From UBA9926 sp913064795 (GTDB taxonomy: Bacteria; Pseudomonadota; Gammaproteobacteria; Pseudomonadales; Azotimanducaceae): DNA of 64,000 bases. Below the pieces are notes generated by a model. That model did no database searches. It was given only the letters and a program-made list of their open reading frames with translations, and was not told where the DNA came from. Below are positions 51,290-59,875 of this stretch, piece after piece. A program made the position numbers and the translations under genes. The stretch covers positions 1 through 64,000 of the forward strand of contig JBJKZD010000008.1 of assembly GCA_045560765.1 (NCBI GenBank), read 5' to 3'. Positions within the stretch are counted from its first letter, which is position 1; each line of letters begins with the position of its first letter.

Positions 51290-52147
51290 ATGACGTCTGA
51301 ACAGAGATACTCACCACCAACGCTCGAATCATTTGCGGGGCTGGGTCCACTAGAGCGTTTGATGGTTTTGCTTGATTTAGAGCCAATTGAGCGGGACCTG
51401 TTTCGAGGCTTTCATCCGCCGGATCGAAATCGGCGTCTGTTTGGTGGGCAGATCATTGCGCAAGCCCTGGTTGCGGCGATGCGAACAACGGATCTTGATC
51501 GATCACCCCACTCGCTGCATGCTTACTTCTTAAGGCCAGGTGACCCTAACGTGCCGGCGCTCTTTGAAGTGGATCGAATCCGTGATGGTAAGAGTTTCAA
51601 CACTCGACGGATCAAAGTCATTCAGTCCGGGCGGGCGATCTTTAATATGGACGTGTCCTTTCACTTAGAGGAGCCAGGTCTGAGTCATCAAGATGAGATG
51701 CCTGACCTGACGCCGCCGGATGAAAGCCGGCTGGTTGATGGCTTGAAGCAGCGGCCTTTTTTGAGCTTTAGAGAGGATCACAAGCGTTTACTAGAGGATG
51801 CGCCGCAAGATCCCGTTCAACGGGTATGGATTAAAGCCAATGGCGCTGCGCCGGAAGATCGGCGTCTGCACTTGGCCTTGCTTGCTTATGAGTCTGATGA
51901 GGCGCTCCTGGGTACGGCGCGAATGCCGCACCGAGGCCAGTATGATCGTGAAAAAATGCAAGTCGCAAGCCTCGATCATAGTATTTGGTTTCATCAAGCG
52001 GTGGATGTTAATCAATGGCTCCTCTACGCGCTGGACAGTCCAGCAGCAGATGGTGCTCGAGGCTACACTCGGGGTTCGGTGTTTACAGCCGATGGAAAAT
52101 TAATCGCCAGTTGCATGCAAGAGGGTCTGATTCGCCTGCATTCGTGA
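51290..52147 (+). CDS. tesB: Acyl-CoA thioesterase II
   Basis: Starting at ATG 51290 gives 285 residues, two hot-dog domains. DRNRRLFGGQIIAQALVAAM, SLHAYFLRPGDP and the C-terminal YTRGSVFTADGKLIASCMQE with EGLIR are TesB signatures. It hydrolyses acyl-CoA to free acid and CoA. The start follows the SDR stop by four bases. The frame also extends to 51245, inside the SDR gene. Confidence 0.93.
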   Translation: MTSEQRYSPPTLESFAGLGPLERLMVLLDLEPIERDLFRGFHPPDRNRRLFGGQIIAQALVAAMRTTDLDRSPHSLHAYFLRPGDPNVPALFEVDRIRDGKSFNTRRIKVIQSGRAIFNMDVSFHLEEPGLSHQDEMPDLTPPDESRLVDGLKQRPFLSFREDHKRLLEDAPQDPVQRVWIKANGAAPEDRRLHLALLAYESDEALLGTARMPHRGQYDREKMQVASLDHSIWFHQAVDVNQWLLYALDSPAADGARGYTRGSVFTADGKLIASCMQEGLIRLHS

Positions 52148-52164
52148 TAAACTTTGCGCCGGCT

Positions 52165-52251
52165 GCCCGGGTGGTGAAATTGGTAGACACGCAAGACTTA
52201 AAATCTTGTTCGCATTAGCGAGTGCCGGTTCGATTCCGGCCCCGGGCACCA
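52165..52251 (+). tRNA. tRNA-Leu (anticodon TAA)
   Basis: GCCCGGG pairs with CCCGGGC, followed by ACCA. The anticodon loop is ACTTAAAAT, giving TAA. A long variable arm (TGTTCGCATTAGCGAGT region) and the T-loop GGTTCGATTCC mark a class II leucine tRNA of 87 bases. Confidence 0.97.
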
Positions 52252-52253
52252 TC
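52236..52253. repeat. 18-bp tRNA-Leu-end repeat (island 2 left boundary)
   Basis: CCGGCCCCGGGCACCATC covers the tRNA 3' end. It recurs at 58509-58526 with one change (A to G at the thirteenth base), 6,273 bases away in the same orientation. Confidence 0.75.
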
Positions 52254-52298
52254 TAAGTTACTGATATAAAAAAAATAAAAAATTACGCGATTCTATTT

Positions 52299-52319
52299 GG
52301 TGACGGTTCGGTGACGGTT
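52299..52319. repeat. GGTGACGGTT direct repeat pair beside tRNA-Leu
   Basis: Two exact copies (52299-52308 and 52310-52319) one base apart, between the tRNA 3' end and the integrase remnant's stop. This is the usual place and form of integrase arm-binding sites. Confidence 0.6.
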
Positions 52320-52451
52320 TCATATCGCATCCATCATCTTTTCTTGTTTTTTTGTCTCGTCAACATCAATCCACTTCGCATAAATCCTAAACAACATTTC
52401 TAGCGAGTGACCTAGTTGTTCCGCCAGTCTTTGAGGGGGCGCAGGGCAAGA
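52320..52451 (-). pseudogene. Tyrosine recombinase C-terminal remnant at tRNA-Leu
   Basis: The minus strand reads PPQRLAEQLGHSLEMLFRIY, then AKWIDVDETKKQEKMMDAI and a stop. LGHS (the conserved GH) and the nucleophile Tyr in FRIYAKW match integrase ends. An in-frame TGA stops the frame upstream, and the catalytic core is gone. It reads toward the tRNA 3' end, as integrases of tRNA-integrated elements do. Confidence 0.75.
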
Positions 52452-52500
52452 TCATGGTTTCAAATAACTCTCGCCAGATCTAGTTCTAATCAACGGCGAT

Positions 52501-53571
52501 TCAAAAATTTTTGGCAGCTAGGTTTGATTCCAGATAGCCTGCTTCATGCTCGTGGGTACGAATTAATTCGCCTGGTGTCATGCCTATCAGTCGTTTGCAG
52601 GCACGGCTGAAGTTACCGGTATCTGAGAAGCCTAGCTTTTCAGAAATAGTGGTTGGGCTTAGTCCTTGGCTGGATAGGTCTATGAGGTGTACCCGCATGA
52701 TTTCATCTTTAATTTGCTTGAAGCTAGTACCCTCTGCTTTTAATTCGCGGAACAGCGTTCTGGGTGAGCAACCCAGGTGCACCGCAGCCGCTGCTGCAAC
52801 GGGGATCTCGATCTGGGGATAAGGCTCTCCTAGGCGCTGTTCGAACCGATCTTGAAGCAAACGAGCGGTGGCGGACGTGAAGCTCGTTTGGCTATTTTGC
52901 TGATAAAGCAGCTCACATTGAGTCTTAGCGGCTTGGTAGGCGTTAGGATTGTGAAATGTTGATGCGGTGTTAGCCACCGAAGCAGGAATGTTGGCTTCAA
53001 AACAGTTGCCATTAAATGCAATGTTTCCTTTGAGCCAAATCCGATAGTTTGCTTTGTTATGCAAACCTCGATCGGGGAACGTCCAGTGTATCGACTCAGG
53101 TGGACCCCCGGATCTGCTGATTAGTTCCTCTAGGATAACACTAAGTGTCTGACACATCCGCTGACGATAAGGCTGTGCTGGAACGTCGAACGACAGTCGC
53201 AGCGTCAGGGTCTCGGGGGTCTTTTTGATCTCCCCAAAGACATAGCCTGCTCGGGTTGATATATATCGAGCAAAAAAGGCGAGTCCGTCTCCAATTGTTG
53301 GTGCTGAAATAGCTCCAAAACCGAGCTGCCCGTGACTGAACATACTCAATTTCTGTCCTAATTCAAATCCCCAATGAAGACCCTCGGAGAGTTTAGTGAA
53401 TCGCTCGAGGAGTATCATAAAAGGATCAATTGGCACGAAATCGAGTTGCTCCAGCGTCTCCAGATTAAATGGCAGATCAGTGAGTAGGTCGTGCCCCTGC
53501 TTGAGCGCTTCGCGCGTTAGCACAACGGCATAATCAGCGCTAACTAAGTCTACGGGCATAGTGGCATCCAT
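52501..53571 (-). CDS. AraC family regulator with Arabinose_bd domain
   Basis: At 356 residues it has an N-terminal sensing region of the PF12625 type and a C-terminal pair of AraC HTHs: AVHLGCSPRTLFRELKAEGT and LSPTTISEKLGFSDTGNFSR with ACKRLIGMTPGELI. It diverges from the dioxygenase operon across 198 bases containing nested inverted repeats. It most likely activates that operon when its substrate or a product binds. Confidence 0.9.
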   Translation of the reverse strand: MDATMPVDLVSADYAVVLTREALKQGHDLLTDLPFNLETLEQLDFVPIDPFMILLERFTKLSEGLHWGFELGQKLSMFSHGQLGFGAISAPTIGDGLAFFARYISTRAGYVFGEIKKTPETLTLRLSFDVPAQPYRQRMCQTLSVILEELISRSGGPPESIHWTFPDRGLHNKANYRIWLKGNIAFNGNCFEANIPASVANTASTFHNPNAYQAAKTQCELLYQQNSQTSFTSATARLLQDRFEQRLGEPYPQIEIPVAAAAAVHLGCSPRTLFRELKAEGTSFKQIKDEIMRVHLIDLSSQGLSPTTISEKLGFSDTGNFSRACKRLIGMTPGELIRTHEHEAGYLESNLAAKNF

Positions 53572-53578
53572 CGTTCAG

Positions 53579-53621
53579 GCACAAAATGACAATAATTTTG
53601 TCGCTTTTTACTATTTTGTGC
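53579..53621. promoter_or_regulatory. Nested inverted repeats between AraC gene and operon
   Basis: GCACAAAAT (53579-53587) and ATTTTGTGC (53613-53621) form a perfect 9-bp inverted repeat. Inside it GACAA-TAATT-TTGTC (53588-53602) forms a second. It begins eight bases upstream of the AraC start and is AT-rich, fitting an operator or promoter. Confidence 0.5.
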
Positions 53622-53769
53622 AATAAGCGCAATGGCTATGCTAACAATGCATGGATCGGTTTTGCGAGCAACAGCTATCAATATCGATGAGGCGGTCCAC
53701 CTGTGTCATGGACTTTGGCGTCTCGTTTCTACAATGAGAAGTCGTTGAATTTGTTTCGATAATGAGGAA

Positions 53770-54540
53770 ATGAAGATGAGAATCGAGCCACTGACGGTTA
53801 GCATCGGTGCCCAAATTCATGATGTGGATTTGGCTAATATTGATGAACCAACCTTTAACGATATTCAAGGTGGCCTATGGCAGCACCAAGTGTTAGTTTT
53901 TAGAGGCCAATCCTTGACGCGGGACAGCCAACTGGCACTTGGGCGACGTTTTGGTGAGTTGCATGTACATCCAGCGCTCTCCTACCGTGATGAGCACCCC
54001 GAGGAGCTTATTCTAAAAAATCGCGGTAAATCAAAAACTGTGACCGAGGTCTGGCACTCTGATGTTAGTTGCGATGATCGTCCGCCATCTATCTCAATCT
54101 TGCGTGCTGTCGACGTGCCCGAATTTGGCGGCGATACCCTGTGGGCCAGCCAATATGCTGCTTTTGAAACTTTGTCGGAAGGACTGCGTAACTTGCTGCG
54201 GCCAATGAAAGCGGTCCACATCAATTTTAAATTGGCAGCGACGCATCCTGTTGTCCGCAAACATCCTGAAACAGGTCGAGAGGCTTTATATGTTAATGCG
54301 GGTTTTACTCAACATTTTGAAAATATGACTAGGGAAGAAAGTCGGCCTCTGCTGAACTATCTGGTGGCCGTGGGTTCTTCGCCTGATATCTCAATGCGCC
54401 ATCGATGGCAGCGCGACGATGTGGTCATGTGGGATAACCGGTGTGTGATGCACTTTGCTGTGCATGATTACGGCGAAGCAACGCGTGAAATGAGACGAGT
54501 GACCGTGCGTGGTGAAGCTCCAATGGCGAGCAAAAGATGA
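53770..54540 (+). CDS. TauD/TfdA-family Fe(II)/2-oxoglutarate dioxygenase
   Basis: This 256-residue enzyme has the facial-triad motif WHSDVSCDDRPP (His and Asp) and the second His plus 2-oxoglutarate Arg in WDNRCVMHFAVHDYGEATRE with MRRVTVRG. GPPS-like spacing and the YRDEHPEELILKNRGKSKT region are TauD-like. Members hydroxylate carbon next to sulfonate (releasing sulfite), ether or other groups. GAGGA precedes the ATG. The stop overlaps the P450 start (ATGA). The SoxCD-like genes downstream make sulfite release a natural reading. Confidence 0.88.
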   Translation: MKMRIEPLTVSIGAQIHDVDLANIDEPTFNDIQGGLWQHQVLVFRGQSLTRDSQLALGRRFGELHVHPALSYRDEHPEELILKNRGKSKTVTEVWHSDVSCDDRPPSISILRAVDVPEFGGDTLWASQYAAFETLSEGLRNLLRPMKAVHINFKLAATHPVVRKHPETGREALYVNAGFTQHFENMTREESRPLLNYLVAVGSSPDISMRHRWQRDDVVMWDNRCVMHFAVHDYGEATREMRRVTVRGEAPMASKR

Positions 54541-55820
54541 GCGTAATCGAAACAAATGCCAATTCGACTAACTCAACGCTTGAGCTTGACTTATCAGTAG
54601 CGGATCCAAAGTCTGTGCCATTACAGCTAATCGATGTGAGCCAACCGAAGCTGTTTCAAACGGATACGCTTTGGCCTTATTTCGACCGTTTGCGCAACGA
54701 GGCTCCAGTGCATCGAGCGACAAGCCCATTGTTTGGTCCTTTTTGGTCGATCACCCGATTTAACGACATCATGATGGTTGATAAGGACCATGCGACATTT
54801 TCGTCAGAAGGCAATATCTCCCTCAACGAAAAAAGCAAAGATTTAGAAGACTATAGTAATTTTATTTCAATGGACCCACCTCAGCACGATGTTCAGCGAA
54901 ATGCGGTGGCAGGCGTTGTGGCTCCTAGAAATCTAGCACAGCTGGAGTCGATCATTAGAGCCCGAGTGGGGACAATACTTGAGGGGATTCCTGAAGGAAC
55001 AGCGTTTGATTGGGTAGAGCAGGTCAGCGTTGAGTTGACCACCCAAATGCTCGCCACTTTGTTCGATTTTCCTTTCCAAGATCGCCACAAACTGACCTAT
55101 TGGTCGGATATGGCGACTTCAGGGGCAGCAGGCGGAGGTCCAACCCCCGAGTTAGAGCGTACGGCAGCACTTATGGAATGCTTGCAGGTGATGACCCGGC
55201 TCTGGCAGGCGCGCAAAGATTTAAACCCCAGGCAACACACTGACTTAATTACCATGCTTGCAACGAACCCTCGAACCAAGGACATGAAGCCCATGGAATT
55301 GTTGGGTAATATGATTTTGTTAATCGTCGGAGGCAATGATACGACTCGAAACTCTCTGACTGGTGGCGTTCTGTTCTTAAATCAGCATCCAGGAGAATAC
55401 GATAAGTTAATTGCTCAACCATCGCTCGTAACCTCATTGGTCCCTGAAATTATTCGCTTCCAGACACCGCTAGCTTACATGCGGCGTACAGCAACGCGGG
55501 ATGTCCAATTGCATGGTCAAACTATCCGGAAAGGGGATAAAGTCGCGATGTGGTACATATCGGGTAATCGCGATGAGAGGGTTATTGATTCACCGAACGA
55601 TTTCGTAATAGACCGCAAGAACGCTCGCCACCATTTATCCTTCGGATTTGGCATTCATCGCTGTATGGGTAATCGCTTGGCGGAAATGCAATTGCGCATT
55701 GTCTGGGAGGAGATTCTTAAGCGGTTTAAACGGGTCGAGGTTGTTGGAGAGCCGGTTCGGGTCTTGCACAGCCTTATACATGGTTATGAATCGCTGCCTG
55801 TAAGGGTTATACGACACTGA
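54537..55820 (+). CDS. Cytochrome P450
   Basis: This 427-residue soluble bacterial P450 has the I-helix GGNDTTRNSLTGGV, the K-helix ExxR in PEIIRFQTPLAYMRRTAT and the haem loop FGFGIHRCMGNRLAEM, with the Cys near residue 375. It overlaps the dioxygenase stop by four bases and the following gene by one. It needs a ferredoxin partner, and none is in the window. It probably hydroxylates the same substrate or its carbon chain. Confidence 0.95.
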   Translation: MSVIETNANSTNSTLELDLSVADPKSVPLQLIDVSQPKLFQTDTLWPYFDRLRNEAPVHRATSPLFGPFWSITRFNDIMMVDKDHATFSSEGNISLNEKSKDLEDYSNFISMDPPQHDVQRNAVAGVVAPRNLAQLESIIRARVGTILEGIPEGTAFDWVEQVSVELTTQMLATLFDFPFQDRHKLTYWSDMATSGAAGGGPTPELERTAALMECLQVMTRLWQARKDLNPRQHTDLITMLATNPRTKDMKPMELLGNMILLIVGGNDTTRNSLTGGVLFLNQHPGEYDKLIAQPSLVTSLVPEIIRFQTPLAYMRRTATRDVQLHGQTIRKGDKVAMWYISGNRDERVIDSPNDFVIDRKNARHHLSFGFGIHRCMGNRLAEMQLRIVWEEILKRFKRVEVVGEPVRVLHSLIHGYESLPVRVIRH

Positions 55821-56452
55821 TGAACGTAATTTCTGATTTCTTGGGGACGATGCAACGAATCGGCTCGGGCAGGACTGGAGATAGTGTGATGATCTGCTGG
55901 TTCTTAAACTTTTGTTCGAGTCTAAGCTATGTCGGCTTGTTATCGGCCATTGCTATCTTTCCAGCCCTGGCAGAACACCCCTCCCAAAGCAATTTGATCA
56001 AGGGCTTTTCAGAACTTCCCCTGACCATGAGTGGAGCAGGTCCAATGATCGCCTTTGGGGGCGCCACCGAGCTTGCCGCTGTACCTTGGCTAAAAGCTCG
56101 AGGGTATGGTGCTATTTTGAATCTGCGTTTGGATCAGGAACGTCCCGGGCATTTGAAGCTGATGAAGAAGCAGGCTAAGGCAAACGAAATTGAGTACGTC
56201 CATCTGCCGTTTGACCCCGCTACCAATACAGATATTGTCCCGCAATTCATTGAAGTTATCCGCGCAAGTGCAAATCATCCACTTTATATCCATTGCAATA
56301 GCGCGACCCGAGCGGCGGCGTTATGGTTGATCTACAGAGTGCTTGAAGATGGTCTTGATTTTGATGAAGCTAAGGGAGAGGCCGAGACCATAGCAGGTCG
56401 CCCGGAAGCTGCGATCGTTTTCGCTGAGCGCTATTTGAGTCAAAGGGAGTAG
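55820..56452 (+). CDS. Exported cysteine-phosphatase/DUF442-like protein
   Basis: Of up to 210 residues, the first about 50 contain a signal-like helix (LLSAIAIFPALAEHP). The domain then has INFGGATE-like MIAFGGATELAAVPWLKARG, YGAILNLRLDQERPGHLKLM and the P-loop HCNSATRAAALWLIYR, that is HCxxxxxR. This matches the DUF442/beta-lactamase-hydrolase-like phosphatase fold, whose relatives accompany sulfide and persulfide oxidation genes. The start at 55820 overlaps the P450 stop; 55889 is an alternative. Function here is unproven. Confidence 0.75.
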   Translation: MNVISDFLGTMQRIGSGRTGDSVMICWFLNFCSSLSYVGLLSAIAIFPALAEHPSQSNLIKGFSELPLTMSGAGPMIAFGGATELAAVPWLKARGYGAILNLRLDQERPGHLKLMKKQAKANEIEYVHLPFDPATNTDIVPQFIEVIRASANHPLYIHCNSATRAAALWLIYRVLEDGLDFDEAKGEAETIAGRPEAAIVFAERYLSQRE

Positions 56453-56457
56453 CGACA

Positions 56458-57681
56458 ATGTTGTCGAAAAATGGGTTGCTTGATCGACGAGCTTTCCTAG
56501 CGGGAAGTGCTGGCTTGGCTTCTGCTGCAGCGTTGGCTGTGTCAAGGCCCAATGAGCCATGGCGTTCGGGACCCGGACGCCCAATGAGCCCTTACGGAGC
56601 TCCGAGTCAATTCGTTTCTTTGGAACGGCTTCGAATCATAGGTCATCCTTTGGCGCCGGAAGCGGGGGCGTCTTCTTCCCCCTTGGAGCAGCTCAACGGC
56701 ACCTTAACACCCAATAGTCTGCACTTTGAAAGGCATCACAGTGGCATCCCTGATATTGATCCCGGACGACATCGACTTGAAATTTTTGGAAATGTTAAGC
56801 GACCCTTGTCATTTGGGTATGACGATTTACTTCGATATCCGCTGATCAGCCAAGTTTTGTTTATAGAATGCTCAGGCAACAGCTACGCCAACACCCTGCC
56901 AGAACCGATCGATCAAAGTGCGGGCGAGCTCAATGGGCTTTTCTCCTGCGCGGAATGGACCGGAGTCCCTTTGCGGGTTTTGCTGGAAGAGGCAGGATAT
57001 GATCCAGAGAGTGACTGGCTAGTTGCAGAAGGAGCCGATGCTTCGGGTATGAACAGAAGTGTTCCGCTTGATTTGGCAATAGAAGAAGCAATGGTTGCGC
57101 TCTATCAAAACGGTGAGCCTCTACGAGGTGAGCAAGGATTTCCCATGCGTCTGCTGGTTCCAGGCTGCGAGGGTAATTTGAGTATCAAGTGGCTGCGCAA
57201 ACTTGAGGTCCGCAAAGGTCCGGCTCATACCAGAGAAGAAACCAGTAAGTACACAGACTTGTTTAAGGATGGTCGTGCGCGACAGTTCTCATTGCGCATG
57301 GGGGTTAAATCAGTGATCACCGCTCCGTCAGGAAAAATGGTACTGCCTAATCATGGCATCTACGAAATTACTGGTCTCGCATGGTCGGGGCATGGCGCAA
57401 TCGAGTTGGTAGAGGTCAGTGCTGATGCTGGGCGCACTTGGCTTCCCGCGGAAATTCAGTCCCAACCGGGACAGTACCGTCCAGTTAGATTTCGGCTACC
57501 CTGGCGGTGGGCAGGACAAACAGGAGTATTGCAGAGCCGCGCCTACGATACCTCGGGTAATCGTCAGCCTACCCGAGCGATTGCTATGGCCAATGTCGCA
57601 CCGGGTTTGACGTATCACTACAACGGCATCCAGAGTTGGCAGGTTGGGCCTACAGGGAGAGTTCGCAATGTTTACCTCTAG
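56458..57681 (+). CDS. SoxC-like sulfite-dehydrogenase molybdoprotein
   Basis: At 407 residues it has a twin-arginine signal (LLDRRAFLAGSAGLAS). The Mo-ligand Cys is in LFIECSGNSYANTL, and sulfite-oxidase-fold motifs follow (GVPLRVLLEEAGYDP, GFPMRLLVPGCEGNLSIKWL, DAGRTWLPAEIQ). The length and PMSPYGAPSQF start fit SoxC and related sulfite dehydrogenases. It acts in the periplasm, probably oxidising sulfite to sulfate. It overlaps the cytochrome gene by 14 bases. Confidence 0.88.
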   Translation: MLSKNGLLDRRAFLAGSAGLASAAALAVSRPNEPWRSGPGRPMSPYGAPSQFVSLERLRIIGHPLAPEAGASSSPLEQLNGTLTPNSLHFERHHSGIPDIDPGRHRLEIFGNVKRPLSFGYDDLLRYPLISQVLFIECSGNSYANTLPEPIDQSAGELNGLFSCAEWTGVPLRVLLEEAGYDPESDWLVAEGADASGMNRSVPLDLAIEEAMVALYQNGEPLRGEQGFPMRLLVPGCEGNLSIKWLRKLEVRKGPAHTREETSKYTDLFKDGRARQFSLRMGVKSVITAPSGKMVLPNHGIYEITGLAWSGHGAIELVEVSADAGRTWLPAEIQSQPGQYRPVRFRLPWRWAGQTGVLQSRAYDTSGNRQPTRAIAMANVAPGLTYHYNGIQSWQVGPTGRVRNVYL

Positions 57682-58189
57682 GGTCTTTACTGCACTCATA
57701 GGTGTATTGCTGATGCCCTGGGTGCTCGCTCAAGACCTTCAGCCGAAGTTGGGTCAACCGATCTCAGATCTTCCACAAGCCACGATTGCCCCAGATGGAA
57801 AAAGCCTGCCTCCCGGTTCAGGATCGGTCGAAGAGGGATTGGCCGTCTATCAGCTTCATTGTTTAGCTTGTCATGGGCCCACGGGGGATATGCCGGGTAA
57901 TGCACTGGTTGGAGGGCAAGGCAGTCTCACCAGCGCCTTGCCGGTTAAAACCGTAGGGAGCTATTGGCCCTACGCAACCACGCTATTCGATTACATCAGT
58001 CGAGCGATGCCCTACGGCAATGAGAAAATTTTGTCAGTTGATCAGGTTTACGCCGTCTCTGCCTACCTGCTCTTTTTAAATGGCATTTTGCCCGCTGAAA
58101 CGCGATTGACAGCCAGTACGCTCCCCGAAGTCATGATGCCAAACCGTGACGGGTTCTGGCGTGTTTATCACGCCGAAGCTATTAATTGA
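57668..58189 (+). CDS. SoxD-like c-type cytochrome
   Basis: Starting at ATG 57668 gives 173 residues with a signal peptide (VFTALIGVLLMPWVLA). The haem site is CLACH in YQLHCLACHGPTGD. The C-terminal helix (VYAVSAYLLFLNGILPAETR) is typical of the SoxD/SorB cytochrome. It should carry electrons from the molybdoprotein to the respiratory chain. It closes the five-gene operon. Confidence 0.88.
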   Translation: MFTSRVFTALIGVLLMPWVLAQDLQPKLGQPISDLPQATIAPDGKSLPPGSGSVEEGLAVYQLHCLACHGPTGDMPGNALVGGQGSLTSALPVKTVGSYWPYATTLFDYISRAMPYGNEKILSVDQVYAVSAYLLFLNGILPAETRLTASTLPEVMMPNRDGFWRVYHAEAIN

Positions 58190-58894
58190 ATCCTCTATGG
58201 GCAGGTTAGGCTGAAGTTGACGATTTCTCTGATGAAATCATGGCTTAAGACGATTCCAGAGGCTGCTAGTCCCATGCAATCGCCATCCCACTTCTGTGCT
58301 CCTCTTAAATTACTGCGATAGTCAGGCTTTTGGGCTCAGCCGTTGGTAGCCAACAAGCGGAACACCTCCCCAGTAGGTTTAGTGGTATTTACATTGATGA
58401 GGCTGGGTCTCTTCAAAAGGTGACAGAAATAGTTACAGGAATATTTATCATTCGGTTTAAATTCCAAAATAAACATCTGGTGATAGAGGCTTCAATTATT
58501 GCTTGGTGCCGGCCCCGGGCGCCATCCGTAACTTTTAAAAGTTGTTAATGCCTTGTTCAACTTAGGATTGTCCTTACGTGTTGAATGGGAGTAAACAATA
58601 TTAAAGACCCTGAAATGTCCTTCTTACACGTACCTTAAAGAACGCGTATGTTGCCTTCTTAGAGGTGTTCCTTATTCCTAATTTGATCCCTAGTTTGGGT
58701 CTAGAATCGTCAGGATTCTATCCACAAAGCCCTGTTCCAAGACCCAGGATTAGAAAGGCTACAGCTGCAACTGTGGCTGAATGCACTAAGTGAAGGCGTC
58801 ACTCAACACGATTATTTGTTTGACTTTTCGCGGTCAGCGCCAGTAACGTAAATGGATCGCTGAACTGAGAGGTATTGAAAAAACGGAGAAGAAA
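58190..58894. other. Gene-free stretch with island 2 right boundary
   Basis: No gene is supported in these 705 bases. They contain the tRNA-Leu-end copy at 58509-58526 and, just after it, the palindrome AACTTTTAAAAGTT (58530-58543). No integrase or transposase fragment is seen on this side. Confidence 0.55.
58509..58526. repeat. 18-bp copy of tRNA-Leu 3' end (island 2 right boundary)
   Basis: CCGGCCCCGGGCGCCATC matches 52236-52253 at 17 of 18 positions. No tRNA gene surrounds it. It marks the probable far end of the element integrated at tRNA-Leu. Confidence 0.7.
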
Positions 58895-59626
58895 ATGGCA
58901 GTCATTAAATTACAACAAACCCTTATATTGTTTCTATGCACCGTAATGCTTGTTTTCCCAGTGCTCGCCGAAGACATGAAGCACGAGCTCAGCATTGGGT
59001 ATGCGTCGGCCGGTGTAGACGGTCAAGACAGCGGGTTCCCGCTTGATGGTTCGATCGATGGCGCGGCGTTTTATTATGGGCTGACTCTGGAAAGTGGTCT
59101 GGTGTTCGATGCCCGATTAACCCTTGGTGATGGAGATTTTACGCTGACCACGGGGGAGAAAACCGATTATGAAAGTAGAACAATTGACCTGCGTGTTGGT
59201 AAACAGTTCTGCCGAACAGATTCCTGCGGTGCAATAATAAAGCCTTATGTAGGAATCAATCGATTCTCATCAGAAAATAGACTTACGGCTTTTGCTACGC
59301 CTGTCGAAGTTGACCAAGAGCGGACAAAAATTCCCCTCGGCGTAGAATTCACGTTTTCGGCAGCGAGTATCGAATTTGGTGCAGATTTACAGGTGGGCTA
59401 TAAATTTGATGAAAGTCAGAAAATACCCGCGTTAGGTGTCGATCAGGATGCAGAAAGTGAATGGACGCTAGGAGTCGAGGTTTTTGCACGGCACACCTTC
59501 CCCAATGATGTTTTCATACAAGCTGAAGCCAGCTATGTCGAAAATGATTTTGAAGAGTCGGGTGGCAGTCGTTCAGCGACCGAAGAGACCTCTGCCTTCA
59601 CCGTTTCTATTGGTCGCAAGTTTTAG
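58895..59626 (+). CDS. Outer-membrane beta-barrel protein
   Basis: This 243-residue protein has a signal peptide (LILFLCTVMLVFPVLA) and alternating amphipathic strands, ending AFTVSIGRKF with a C-terminal Phe, the usual outer-membrane assembly signal. Two Cys sit close together (FCRTDSCGA). Its fold resembles small OmpW/opacity-like barrels, but no exact family is recognised. GGAGAAGAAA precedes the ATG. Confidence 0.75.
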   Translation: MAVIKLQQTLILFLCTVMLVFPVLAEDMKHELSIGYASAGVDGQDSGFPLDGSIDGAAFYYGLTLESGLVFDARLTLGDGDFTLTTGEKTDYESRTIDLRVGKQFCRTDSCGAIIKPYVGINRFSSENRLTAFATPVEVDQERTKIPLGVEFTFSAASIEFGADLQVGYKFDESQKIPALGVDQDAESEWTLGVEVFARHTFPNDVFIQAEASYVENDFEESGGSRSATEETSAFTVSIGRKF

Positions 59627-59819
59627 TTTTCTCTTACCAGAAGCCGCTTTGATGCTATTTGCTGCCACAGGGATGGCTTCAGGATTTGTTATTAAACAGT
59701 ATCCGGCGTAGCAAGCCTGCGGGTCTGGTAGAGGAGGGAGCAGCTCAGTGTGGTTGGTCGAGGCTCGGGAATGAGTCTATTTGGTTCTATCGCGATCAAA
59801 AAACGAAGCCCCTGTCGCG

Positions 59820-59844
59820 ATGTACTGCATTTTTTGCAGTACAT
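59820..59844. terminator. Bidirectional hairpin terminator
   Basis: ATGTACTGCA (59820-59829) pairs perfectly with TGCAGTACAT (59835-59844) around five T. It lies between the ends of the barrel gene and the convergent MATE gene. Confidence 0.6.
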
Positions 59845-59875
59845 CTCTTGCAGTCTTGGGTCATCGCCAACCTTA

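Noticed and set aside
58330..58548. 72-codon frame that runs over the tRNA-Leu-end copy
   Set aside because: It reads straight through the attachment repeat, with no family features.
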